Shown: one piece after another, positions 16,897-25,426 of the stretch
Layout of the letters: each line of letters opens with the position of its first letter
Numbering within the stretch: the first letter of the stretch is position 1
Assembly (NCBI RefSeq): GCF_016865485.1
Contig: NZ_AP024452.1
Location: forward strand, 2,006,501 to 2,070,500
DNA length: 64,000 bases
Direction: 5' to 3'
Origin: Luteitalea sp. TBR-22
Lineage (GTDB): Bacteria > Acidobacteriota > Vicinamibacteria > Vicinamibacterales > Vicinamibacteraceae
Position numbers and translations under genes: made by a program
The notes under the pieces: model-generated
Database searches by the model: none
Told to the model about the DNA's origin: nothing
The model's input: only the letters and a program-made list of their open reading frames with translations

Positions 16897-16988
16897 GGGC
16901 GATTGTGGCACCGACATCGCTGACGGGCTTGTCGGCTCGCTCCCCGACCCGCCTCACACCGTGGCGCGCCTCGTGTCATCCTGAGCGC

Positions 16989-17579
16989 ATGGGCATGTCG
17001 ATGGAGGCGGTGGTCGGCGTTGCCGTGGGCATCGGACTCGCGGCGGCGACCGGGTTCCGGGTGTTCCTGCCGTTCCTCGTGGCCGGGCTGGCGGCGCGGT
17101 GGGGCGTGCTCCCGTTGTCGGACGGCTTCCAGTGGCTGGCGAGCACCGGCGCCCTCGTCGCGCTCGCCACGGCGAGCCTTGTCGAGACGGCGGCGTACTA
17201 CGTGCCCGGCATCGACCACGCGCTCGACGTGCTCGCCGGTCCGGCTGCCGTCATCGCCGGCATCGTCGCCAGCGCGTCGGCGATGGCCGACATCCCGCCA
17301 GCCATCCTGTGGCCCGTCGCGATCATCGGCGGTGGCGGCGTCGCGGGGCTCACCAAGGCGACGAGCGCGGTCACGCGGGCCTCCTCCGGCGTGGCCACCG
17401 TCGGCCTGGCCAACCCACTCGTGGCCACGGGCGAGATTGCGGGGGCGCTCGGCATCTCGATTGCGGCCATCGTCATCCCGATCATCTGCGCCATCGTCGT
17501 CCTGGTGATGCTCGCGTGGCTGGCGCTGCGGGCGCGGCGCTTCCTGCGCCGGCGCAGCGTTCGTCCGGCGACGTTCTGA
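16989..17579 (+). CDS. DUF4126 membrane protein
   Basis: A 196-residue hydrophobic protein beginning MEAVVGVAVGIGLAAATGFR after three residues and ending in a basic tail (ALRARRFLRRRSV). Glycine-rich membrane segments, with LVETAAYYVPGIDHALDVLAGPAAV and GGGVAGLTKATSAVTRASS in between, are typical of DUF4126. Its function is unknown. It is divergent from DUF72 and is followed 30 bp later by another small membrane-anchored gene on the same strand, which may be co-transcribed. Confidence 0.78.
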   Translation: MGMSMEAVVGVAVGIGLAAATGFRVFLPFLVAGLAARWGVLPLSDGFQWLASTGALVALATASLVETAAYYVPGIDHALDVLAGPAAVIAGIVASASAMADIPPAILWPVAIIGGGGVAGLTKATSAVTRASSGVATVGLANPLVATGEIAGALGISIAAIVIPIICAIVVLVMLAWLALRARRFLRRRSVRPATF

Positions 17580-17608
17580 GCACGGGATGCACCGGGACAG
17601 GAGGGGCG

Positions 17609-18235
17609 ATGGCAGGGCTGGCTGACGTCGGCTGGGGCTGGTGGGCGTTCCTCGGACCGCTGTTCGCGTTCGTGGTCTGGACCGTGATCGACACGCTGGT
17701 GGTGTCGCCCCGCCGGGCCACCTCGAAGTTCGCCGGCGTTCAGGGGGCGTTACAGCGTCCCGTCGTCCGGGAGTCCGAGTACCTCTCGTCGATCACATGG
17801 CCGGTGGACGACCGCCCCGTCACGGTGCGGAGCACGTTCATCGGTGGTGAGGCGAGCGTCCGCGGCATGGGCGGGCACCTGTTCGTGCTCGCCACCCCCT
17901 TGCGCGTCCCCGCGTGGGCGATGCACGACGTCGAGGTCCGCCAGCGCCGTCGGCAGGGCGACTGGGACGAGCGCTTCAAGCGCGTCGAGTCCGGCATCCC
18001 CGTGCGCGAGGGCTGGGCGACCGACCCGCTTCGCGCGGCGATTGCGCACTTCTTCGATCATCCGCTGGCGGTCGGCACCCTGCGCACCGACCGCGGTGAG
18101 TTGCAGCACGTGGCGTCGTGGTCGGCAGTCGGCGACACGCGCGATCCGGCCGCGGTGCGCGACCTGCTGACCAGGTTCGCGGGCGTGGCCGTCGCCTTCG
18201 ATCGTGCGGCCGTCCGTCCCCACCCGATGGCGTGA
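17609..18235 (+). CDS. Membrane-anchored protein of unknown function
   Basis: A 208-residue protein with one N-terminal membrane segment (GWWAFLGPLFAFVVWTVIDTLVV) and a soluble domain that I do not recognise. The motifs SITWPVDDRPVTVRSTFIGG and HFFDHPLAVGTLRTDRG stand out. GGAGG just upstream of the ATG (ACAGGAGGGGCG) supports the start. It sits 29 bp after the DUF4126 gene, suggesting a two-gene unit, and is convergent with the PAS-domain gene 28 bp away. Confidence 0.65.
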   Translation: MAGLADVGWGWWAFLGPLFAFVVWTVIDTLVVSPRRATSKFAGVQGALQRPVVRESEYLSSITWPVDDRPVTVRSTFIGGEASVRGMGGHLFVLATPLRVPAWAMHDVEVRQRRRQGDWDERFKRVESGIPVREGWATDPLRAAIAHFFDHPLAVGTLRTDRGELQHVASWSAVGDTRDPAAVRDLLTRFAGVAVAFDRAAVRPHPMA

Positions 18236-18263
18236 GCGCATCGGCGACGCAGCAGGCGTCGGG

Positions 18264-18926
18264 CTAGCTGTTGACCTGGTCGGCGTCGGCCAGGTGCTCC
18301 GCCATCACGTGGTCGAAGCACTCGGGGCAGATCCCGTGGCTGAAGCGGGTGGCGGTGTGCCGGGCGATGTAGCTCTCGACGCTGTGCCAGTAGTTCTCGT
18401 CGTCTCGCACCTTGCGGCAGTAGGAGCAGAGCGGCAGGAAGTCACGCAACGTCTTCACCTCGGTGACCGCCGCCTGCAGATCGGCCAGCAAGCGCTCGCG
18501 CTCGGCTTCGGCGGCCTTGCGTTCGGTGATGTCGCGGGCGATCGAGTAGATGACGCGCCGCTCCATGTCGGGCCGGGCGTTCCACAGCAGCCAGCGGTAC
18601 GAGCCGTCCTTGCAGCGATAGCGGTTCTCGAAGGCGCGGGCCTGGTTGCCTGAGCGGACGAGGCGCTGCTGCTCGAGCGTCCGTTCGCGGTCATCCGGGT
18701 GGATGAACTCCGCCAGGGGACGGCTCATGAGTTCCTCCAGCGTGTAGCCGAGCGTCACTTCCCAGGCCGGATTCAGGCGCCGGAAATAGCCCGAGAAGTC
18801 GGCAAAGCACAGGAGGTCGAGCGACAGTTCGAAGAAGCGGTGATCGGCCTCGTCCCCGGCGACCGCGGGCGGCGTGAAGGCGGGCAAGACGAGGGACGGG
18901 GCACCCGGCGCAGGATGGTCGTTCAT
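18264..18926 (-). CDS. PAS-domain protein with C-terminal four-cysteine motif
   Basis: A 220-residue protein with one PAS/PAC domain (residues about 32-155; HRFFELSLDLLCFADFSGYF, then FIHPDDRERT, SIARDITERKA). A coiled coil and a terminal region LPLCSYCRKVRDDENYWHSV then GICPECFDHV follow. The CxxC pairs look zinc-binding, and the same tail is common at the end of PAS and response-regulator proteins, but I know of no assigned activity. There is no kinase, cyclase or DNA-binding output domain. The protein may therefore pass its signal by protein contact. Confidence 0.78.
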   Translation of the reverse strand: MNDHPAPGAPSLVLPAFTPPAVAGDEADHRFFELSLDLLCFADFSGYFRRLNPAWEVTLGYTLEELMSRPLAEFIHPDDRERTLEQQRLVRSGNQARAFENRYRCKDGSYRWLLWNARPDMERRVIYSIARDITERKAAEAERERLLADLQAAVTEVKTLRDFLPLCSYCRKVRDDENYWHSVESYIARHTATRFSHGICPECFDHVMAEHLADADQVNS

Positions 18927-19094
18927 GGCGGAGGCGGACGAACCCTCAGGGTAATCGGCCGCAGCCGGACGTTCCTGCAGGCCCTCGGCCGGTGCTCCGG
19001 AGGCGACCACACGCCGAGGCGTCTCACCCTGGTCCCCCAGGGGTGCCTGTTCGTCCCAGGCAAATGGGGGGCGGCATTGACGGCGCCCGCTGGC

Positions 19095-19127
19095 GCGAAT
19101 ATCTTCGCCGTGCGCGAAAAAATTCGC
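19095..19127 (+). promoter_or_regulatory. Two tandem inverted-repeat operators upstream of blaI-like gene
   Basis: Two identical-arm dyads, GCGAA-TATC-TTCGC (19095-19108) and GCGAA-AAAA-TTCGC (19114-19127), are centred 19 bp apart. They are the only AT-rich spot in the region and end 21 bp before the start of the regulator gene. BlaI/MecI proteins bind short dyads in their own promoters, so autoregulation is likely. Confidence 0.65.
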
Positions 19128-19148
19128 CCAGCGCTGGAGACCACCCGC

Positions 19149-19538
19149 ATGCCGAGGACCACCTCGCTCGACCTGACGCGGCGCGAAAGCCAGATCATGG
19201 ACATCCTGTACCGGCGCCGCCGCGCCTCGGTGGAGGACATCCGCGCCGAGCTTCCCGATGCGCCCAGCCCGTCGAGCGTCCGCAAGCTGCTCGAGATCAT
19301 GATCGAGCGCGGCCTGCTCGCCCGCGAATACGACGGCCCGCGCTTCGTCTACTTCCCGGCCGTCCGCCAGGAGGACGCCAGCCGTTCGGCGTTGCGCCGC
19401 CTGGTGCGCACGTTCTTCGACGACTCGCCCGGCGCAGCTGCCGCCGCCCTCCTCGGCATGAGCACCTCGACGCTCTCACCCGAGGAATACAAACGCCTTC
19501 GCGCGCTGCTCGATCGGGCGCGCTCCCAGGGAGCCTGA
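19149..19538 (+). CDS. blaI: BlaI/MecI/CopY-family transcriptional repressor
   Basis: The 129-residue protein has an N-terminal winged helix (residues about 8-75; LTRRESQIMDILYRRRRASV, SPSSVRKLLEIMIERGLL) and a short dimerisation tail ending YKRLRALLDRARSQGA. This family represses genes next to an M56 sensor protease, which cleaves it on induction. The TGA overlaps the ATG of the downstream M56 gene (ATGA at 19538), the classical blaI-blaR1 order. Two GCGAA-N4-TTCGC dyads lie just upstream. No beta-lactamase gene is adjacent, so the inducing signal and regulon are open. Confidence 0.9.
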   Translation: MPRTTSLDLTRRESQIMDILYRRRRASVEDIRAELPDAPSPSSVRKLLEIMIERGLLAREYDGPRFVYFPAVRQEDASRSALRRLVRTFFDDSPGAAAAALLGMSTSTLSPEEYKRLRALLDRARSQGA

Positions 19539-21856
19539 TGATGACCTCGACGCTGCTCGATTCGTTCGCGCCGTTCCTGGCTGGCCTGCTCGTGAAGGCC
19601 ACCCTCGTCGTGGCCATCGCGGCCCTGGTCCAGGGGCTGGCGCGACGATGGCTGTCGGCCGCGGGTCGACACCTCGTCACGCTGGTGGCGACGTCGATGC
19701 TCCTGGCGCTGCCGCTGCTGTCGCTGGCGCTGCCGCGCTGGGCACCCACGATGCCCGAGCGCGCGGCCGCGCTGATGCCGGCCCGCCAGTCGCAGGCGTC
19801 GACCCTAGACGTCGCGTTGGCCGACCTCGTCGATCGGTCCGTCGGCCTCCAGCCCCTCGAGACCGTCAAGTCGACGGTCTCCCGCGAGGCCGCGTCGACT
19901 CCCGTGCCGGTAGAGCCGGTCGCGCGCCTGTCGTGGCGCGCCGCGGGCGTGGCGTTCTACCTGGCGGGCGTGAGCGCGATGGTCGTCCACCTGCTCGTGC
20001 AGCGGCGACGCGTGCGCCGCCTGGCACGCGAGGCTCGCGCCGTGGACGACCCGAGCTGGCTGACCCTGGTGGCCGATGGCGCCCGCGTCCTCGGCGTCCG
20101 CCGGTCGGTGCGCACCTTGCGCGGACGCCGCAGCACGATGCCGATGACCTTCGGAACGATCCGGCCGGCGATCCTGCTGCCGGTCACCGCCGACACGTGG
20201 ACCGACGACCGCCGCCGGGCGGTGATCCTGCACGAACTGGCGCATGTTGCCCGAGCCGACTGTTTCACGCAGTGGGTCGCGTGCGTGATGCGCGCCGTCT
20301 ACTGGTGCCATCCGGGCGCGTGGTGGTTGGTCGGACGCCTGCAGGTCGACAGCGAGTTCGCCTCTGACGACCTGGTGCTGGCCGCCGGCACCCCGGCCCG
20401 AGCCTACGCCGGGCATCTGCTCGACATCGCCTACGCCCACGGCGGCGGCCGCGCCCCGGCCGTCGCGGTGCCGATGGCGCGCCGCTCCCAGATCGAGACC
20501 CGGTTGCGCGCCCTGCTCGACGACTCCCGCCGGCGCCGCGGCCCGTCGCGGCCGGCCCGCCTGGCCACGACCGCCGGCGCCTTCGCCGTGCTCCTGCCCC
20601 TGGCCAGCGCGACCCAGCCGGCGGCGCCCGCGCCCACCGTCGCCGCTCCCGCCCCTGTCGTTGCGGCCTCGGCCCCGACACCCGTCTCCACGCCGGCAGT
20701 GCCCCGTGTCGCCATGCCCGTCACGACGCCGATGCACGTGGCGACCCCGATGGTCGCGCCCTCACCGGCCGTCGCGGCGATGCAGACGCCCGCACCAGCG
20801 CCCGTCGTCGCGCGATCACCCGCCCCGACCGGATCGGCCGGGGGCTGCACCTGGGAGGTCGGCGAGGGCAAGGAAGGCGCGTTGTACCTGTCGATGCAGT
20901 TCGGGCGGTCCCAGAGCGGTCGTTCGGTGCCCCTCCAGCAGTTCGAGGGCCTGACGACGACCCAGCTGACGACGGGCGGTTCGGTGCGGTTCACCATCCG
21001 CCGCGATGCTGGCACCTTCACGTTCGAGGGCGTGGCGCGCAGCGGGGCTGCGGCCGGCGTGTGCAGCTTCGCGCCGTCGCCGACCTTCGGGCCGGAACTC
21101 GCCAGGCGCGGAATCACAGGTCTGACGGCAGCCGACCAGGAGCAGATGGCCCGCCACGACGTCGGCCTGGCGCTGGTCGACGAGTTGCGCACGCAGAAGT
21201 ACGCGACGCCGACGGTGGCCGAGCTGGTCAAGGCCGGCCAGCACGGCGTGCACGTCGCGTACGTCCGCGGCATGGGGGCGCTCGGATACGCCACGGGTTC
21301 GATCGGGCCGCTCATCGCGCTTCGCGACCACGGCGTCACGCCCGATTACGCCCAGGCGCTCGCGTCGCTCGGCTACGCGAGGCTGCCGATCGATGAGCTG
21401 CAGCGCGCCCGCGATCACGGTGTGACGGCCGACTACGTCCGGGGCATGCGCGAGGCCGGCCACGGCACGCTCACCCTGGACCAGCTGATCACGACCCGCG
21501 ATCACGGCGTCACCGCGGGCTACCTGCGCGAGATGAAGGCGCTCGGCATCGGCGGGTCGCTCGAGACGCTCGTGAACGCGCGCGATCACGGCATCACGTC
21601 CTCGTACGTCCGCGACCTCGGGGCGCTCGGCGTGGCGGGGCCGCTCGACACGCTCGTCCGCCTGCGCGACCACGGCGTCACGCCGAACTACGTCGAGGAG
21701 TTGCGCAAGATCGGCTACACCGGGCTGTCGGTGGACGAACTCGTGCGGCTGCGCGATCACGGCATGACGGCCTCGCGGATCGGCCAGGCCAACACGCGCG
21801 CCGGCAGCCGCCAGTCGGTAGAGGCGCTGCTCGACGGCGCACGTCGCGGGCGCTGA
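19538..21856 (+). CDS. M56 (BlaR1-like) membrane metalloprotease with helical repeats
   Basis: The 772-residue protein has four membrane helices and a cytoplasmic gluzincin domain with HELAH (H232-H236) in the family context ILHELAHVARADC. A Pro/Ala/Thr-rich periplasmic linker follows (about 345-430). In place of a penicillin-binding sensor it ends with about seven copies of a 28-29-residue repeat (about 565-745) with consensus RDHGVTxxYxxxLxxLG. The RDHG positions are residues 596, 625, 654, 682, 710 and 739. The repeats probably form an alpha-solenoid that binds the signal. Translation is coupled to the repressor gene. A membrane protease cleaving the repressor is inferred from the BlaR1 family. 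Confidence 0.85.
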   Translation: MMTSTLLDSFAPFLAGLLVKATLVVAIAALVQGLARRWLSAAGRHLVTLVATSMLLALPLLSLALPRWAPTMPERAAALMPARQSQASTLDVALADLVDRSVGLQPLETVKSTVSREAASTPVPVEPVARLSWRAAGVAFYLAGVSAMVVHLLVQRRRVRRLAREARAVDDPSWLTLVADGARVLGVRRSVRTLRGRRSTMPMTFGTIRPAILLPVTADTWTDDRRRAVILHELAHVARADCFTQWVACVMRAVYWCHPGAWWLVGRLQVDSEFASDDLVLAAGTPARAYAGHLLDIAYAHGGGRAPAVAVPMARRSQIETRLRALLDDSRRRRGPSRPARLATTAGAFAVLLPLASATQPAAPAPTVAAPAPVVAASAPTPVSTPAVPRVAMPVTTPMHVATPMVAPSPAVAAMQTPAPAPVVARSPAPTGSAGGCTWEVGEGKEGALYLSMQFGRSQSGRSVPLQQFEGLTTTQLTTGGSVRFTIRRDAGTFTFEGVARSGAAAGVCSFAPSPTFGPELARRGITGLTAADQEQMARHDVGLALVDELRTQKYATPTVAELVKAGQHGVHVAYVRGMGALGYATGSIGPLIALRDHGVTPDYAQALASLGYARLPIDELQRARDHGVTADYVRGMREAGHGTLTLDQLITTRDHGVTAGYLREMKALGIGGSLETLVNARDHGITSSYVRDLGALGVAGPLDTLVRLRDHGVTPNYVEELRKIGYTGLSVDELVRLRDHGMTASRIGQANTRAGSRQSVEALLDGARRGR

Positions 21857-21874
21857 AGGGCCTGAGGCACACGA

Positions 21875-21894
21875 GGCCGACGTGACAGTCGGCC
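21875..21894. terminator. Hairpin between convergent genes
   Basis: GGCCGAC and GTCGGCC pair over 7 bp around GTGACA. It lies between the end of the M56 gene (21856) and the stop codon of the JAMM gene (21896). No T tract is present. Confidence 0.45.
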
Positions 21895-21895
21895 C

Positions 21896-22345
21896 TTACG
21901 TGCGCCCGGGAGGTCCTCCGTCAGGAGTGCCGACCTGCTCCTCGTCGAAGCCCGAGCGATCCTCGCGCAGTTGCCAGGAGCGCAGGTCGCCGGTGCTGTC
22001 GGCGTGCGAGGTGACGATGACGTACGAATACACCGGCCATGCGTGATCGAGGTCGAACTGCGAGGGCACCGCCGGGACGTCCGGGTGCGAGTGGTAGATG
22101 CCGACGACGTCGAGGCCGCGGGCCCGGGCCTCGCGTTCGCCCTTGAGCATCTCCATCGGCCCGATCAGGAAGCGGTTGTGGCGCGCCTCGCTTTCCCGGG
22201 CGTTGGAGATCGGCAGCAGCTCGCGCACCACCCGATCGCCCCCGTCGTCGAACGTGCCGAGCATCAGGCCGCAGCACTCTTCCGGATGCGCCTCCACGGC
22301 GTGCGCCGCGATCGCGGTGCGATGGTCCTGTGGCAGCACGATCAC
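21896..22345 (-). CDS. JAMM/MPN+ metalloprotease (Mec-like)
   Basis: The 149-residue protein is a single JAB1/MPN domain with complete zinc ligands: an upstream Glu (EE at 22-23, in HPEECCGLMLG), H85-S-H87 and the S95..D98 end of the JAMM motif (HSHPDVPAVPSQFD). In mycobacteria the homologue Mec removes cysteine from the sulfur carrier CysO after CysM has loaded it. Here the GTG start overlaps the TGA of the cysteine synthase gene (GTGA, 22342-22345), so the pair is coupled. No CysO/ThiS-like carrier gene is adjacent, so the carrier must be elsewhere or the protease has another substrate. Confidence 0.85.
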   Translation of the reverse strand: MIVLPQDHRTAIAAHAVEAHPEECCGLMLGTFDDGGDRVVRELLPISNARESEARHNRFLIGPMEMLKGEREARARGLDVVGIYHSHPDVPAVPSQFDLDHAWPVYSYVIVTSHADSTGDLRSWQLREDRSGFDEEQVGTPDGGPPGRT

Positions 22346-23355
22346 GCGAGGTCTCCGGTCCAGAAGTCGTCGGTCAGGTAGCGGCTGCCGCCGTCGCAGA
22401 GCACCGTCACGACGACCGACCCCGGCGGCAGATCCCTCGCGAGCCGCAGCGCCGCGACCACGTTGGCGCCGGCGCTGACTCCGACCAGCAGGCCTTCCTC
22501 GCGGGCCAGGCGGCGTGCCATCTCCTGCGCCTCCGTCGTGCCCACCTCCACGGCGTCATCGGCCACCGACGGATCGTAGATGCCCGGCACCACGGCCGTC
22601 GGCATGTGCTTCATGCCCTCGATGCCGTGCAGGGGCAGGTCGGGCTGCATCGAGATGCAGCGGATGGCGGGGTTGAAGTGCTTCAGCCGGCGCGAGGTGC
22701 CGACGAACGTGCCGGAAGTGCCGAGCCCGGCCAGGAAGTGGGTGACGCGGCCCTGCGTCTGCGCCCAGATCTCGGCACCGGTGTGCTCGAAGTGCGCCTG
22801 CCAGTTGGCGGCGTTGTTGTACTGGTCGGCGTAGAAGTACCGATCGGGATCGCGTTCGACCAGGCGCCTGGCTTCGCGCTGCGCGCCATCGGTGGCCGAC
22901 AGCGGGTCGGTTTCGATCACCTCGGCGCCATAGATGTGCAGCAGGCGCTTGCGTTCCGGACTGGCCGTGGCCGGCAGGCAGACGGTGACCGGATAGCCGA
23001 GCGCGGCGCCAATCATGGCGTAGGCGATGCCGGTGTTGCCGCTGGTCGCGTCGAGGATGGTCTTGCCGGGCCTCAGGTCGCCGCTGCGAAGCCCATCGAG
23101 CAGCATCGCCAGGGCGGCGCGGTCCTTCACCGAGCCGCTCGGGTTGAGGTGCTCGGCCTTGGCGTGCACTTCCACGCCGTCGGGAATGCCTGCCTGCGGC
23201 CCGGCCACGTGCCGCAGGCGCAGCAACGGGGTGTTGCCGACCTGCTCGATGATGCTGCCCGCGCCCGGGCGCGCAGCGCTCGCCGACGGCAACCCGAACG
23301 TCGGGATGCCCGGCGGGCGCGTCGCCATGACCGGCGTGATCGCTGAAGGGGTCAC
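22342..23355 (-). CDS. cysM: PLP-dependent cysteine synthase (CysK/CysM family)
   Basis: The 337-residue fold-type II PLP enzyme has IIEQVGNTPLLRL, the PLP lysine K77 in NPSGSVKDRAA, the phosphate/asparagine loop SGNTGIA (105-111) and GLGTSGTFVGTSRRLK. It replaces the beta-substituent of O-acetyl- or O-phosphoserine with sulfide or a thiocarboxylate to give cysteine. Coupling to a Mec-like JAMM protease favours a CysM-type role. I chose the GTG at 23355 because AGAGGA lies 6-7 nt upstream. ATG 23328 has no such site. Upstream lie a polycysteine leader ORF and an intrinsic terminator, so attenuation by cysteine supply is likely. Confidence 0.88.
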   Translation of the reverse strand: MTPSAITPVMATRPPGIPTFGLPSASAARPGAGSIIEQVGNTPLLRLRHVAGPQAGIPDGVEVHAKAEHLNPSGSVKDRAALAMLLDGLRSGDLRPGKTILDATSGNTGIAYAMIGAALGYPVTVCLPATASPERKRLLHIYGAEVIETDPLSATDGAQREARRLVERDPDRYFYADQYNNAANWQAHFEHTGAEIWAQTQGRVTHFLAGLGTSGTFVGTSRRLKHFNPAIRCISMQPDLPLHGIEGMKHMPTAVVPGIYDPSVADDAVEVGTTEAQEMARRLAREEGLLVGVSAGANVVAALRLARDLPPGSVVVTVLCDGGSRYLTDDFWTGDLA

Positions 23356-23453
23356 GTGGTGTCCTCTCGGGCCCCACCCGCCGACGTGCGACGACTGGGG
23401 GAAGTCAAGGAGGTCACCGACCGGATGAGGGGGAGGCGGCCCGTGCAGGCCCG

Positions 23454-23489
23454 GAAACACGAAAGCCACCATCCCTTCCGGATGATGGC
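23454..23489 (-). terminator. Attenuator terminator upstream of cysM
   Basis: On the minus strand GCCATCATCC, loop GGAAG, GGATGGTGGC form a 10-bp stem (one G-U), followed directly by TTTCGTGTTT. It lies between the leader stop codon (23525) and the cysM start (23355), so it must be read through for expression. The tail is the same as in the attenuator at 52855-52890. An alternative pairing of CGGATGA (23525-23531, leader end) with TCATCCG (23479-23485) would break it. Confidence 0.75.
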
Positions 23490-23524
23490 CTCGCGGTGGT
23501 GCCGGTGCTACTGGCGCCTGGGTC

Positions 23525-23599
23525 TCATCCGTACACGACGTCCTGCCTGCGACAGCAGGCGGGACAACAGCACGGACAAGCGCAGGCGCGGACGAGCAT
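23525..23599 (-). CDS. Polycysteine leader peptide of the cysM operon
   Basis: A 24-codon ORF starts MLVRACACPCCCPACC and then runs RRQDVVYG to its stop. Seven of the first 16 residues are cysteine, far above chance. A 6-bp hairpin (GCCTGC / GCAGGC, 23545-23560) overlaps the last Cys codons and could act as a pause site. An intrinsic terminator begins 35 nt after the stop codon. This is the layout of an amino-acid attenuator: scarce Cys-tRNA stalls the ribosome on the Cys run and frees CGGATGA to form the antiterminator. Polycysteine leader ORFs acting this way are known in mycobacteria. The regulation here is inferred. Confidence 0.72.
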   Translation of the reverse strand: MLVRACACPCCCPACCRRQDVVYG

Positions 23600-23611
23600 G
23601 GCGACGGATCG

Positions 23612-23617
23612 ATGATA
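23612..23617 (-). promoter_or_regulatory. -10-like element for the cysM leader transcript
   Basis: TATCAT on the minus strand, 12 nt before the leader ATG, which predicts a 5' untranslated region of only about 5-6 nt. No convincing -35 is visible. The space where it would be overlaps a GGGAGGC heptamer array. Confidence 0.4.
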
Positions 23618-23628
23618 CACCCCCTGCC

Positions 23629-23656
23629 GGGAGTCGGGAGGCGGGAGGCGGGAGGC
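23629..23656. repeat. Heptamer array, GGGAGGC type
   Basis: Four exact 7-bp units: GGGAGTC, GGGAGGC, GGGAGGC, GGGAGGC. It lies in the divergent region between the cysM leader and the plus-strand oxidoreductase. Confidence 0.65.
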
Positions 23657-23803
23657 GCGCCCGGTGCCCGGTGCCCGACTCGACCCAGTTGCCGTCCGGA
23701 GCGTTCCGCAGCAGAATGCGCGCATCGGTTCCGGAATCGACCGTCGCGCCGACCCGTCCTTCCACGGGCACGCACGGCCAGCCGATGCGGTCAGGAGCAC
23801 ACA

Positions 23804-25285
<1,482 letters not shown>

Positions 25286-25293
25286 GGCAAGCC

Positions 25294-25329
25294 GCGGATC
25301 GGCGATCGGGGGATCGCGGATCGGGGATC
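25294..25329. repeat. Heptamer array, GCGGATC type
   Basis: GCGGATC, GGCGATC, GGGGGATC (one extra base), GCGGATC, GGGGATC in a row, starting 9 bp after the stop codon of the oxidoreductase. Confidence 0.6.
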
Positions 25330-25335
25330 GGCACG

Positions 25336-25368
25336 GGGGCGCTCCTTCGCGGGGCGCCCCGTTGTTTT
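25336..25368 (+). terminator. Rho-independent terminator
   Basis: GGGGCGC (25336-25342) pairs with GCGCCCC (25354-25360) and is followed by GTTGTTTT. It terminates the oxidoreductase transcript before the sensor kinase gene. Confidence 0.75.
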
Positions 25369-25426
25369 CCGGACCGGCATCGGGTGGGTCGCGCGGATCG
25401 CGCCGGCGCGCTAGCATCGACATGCC

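Noticed and set aside
19857-19885. GAGACCGTC...GACGGTCTC inverted repeat inside the M56 gene
   Set aside because: It lies in coding sequence (linker region) and has a different core from the intergenic hairpins. It could be chance in GC-rich DNA.
23356-23803. SAM or other sulfur riboswitch ahead of cysM
   Set aside because: No SAM-I, SAM-II or SAM/SAH aptamer pattern was visible. The region is explained by a Cys-rich ORF, a terminator and a heptamer array.
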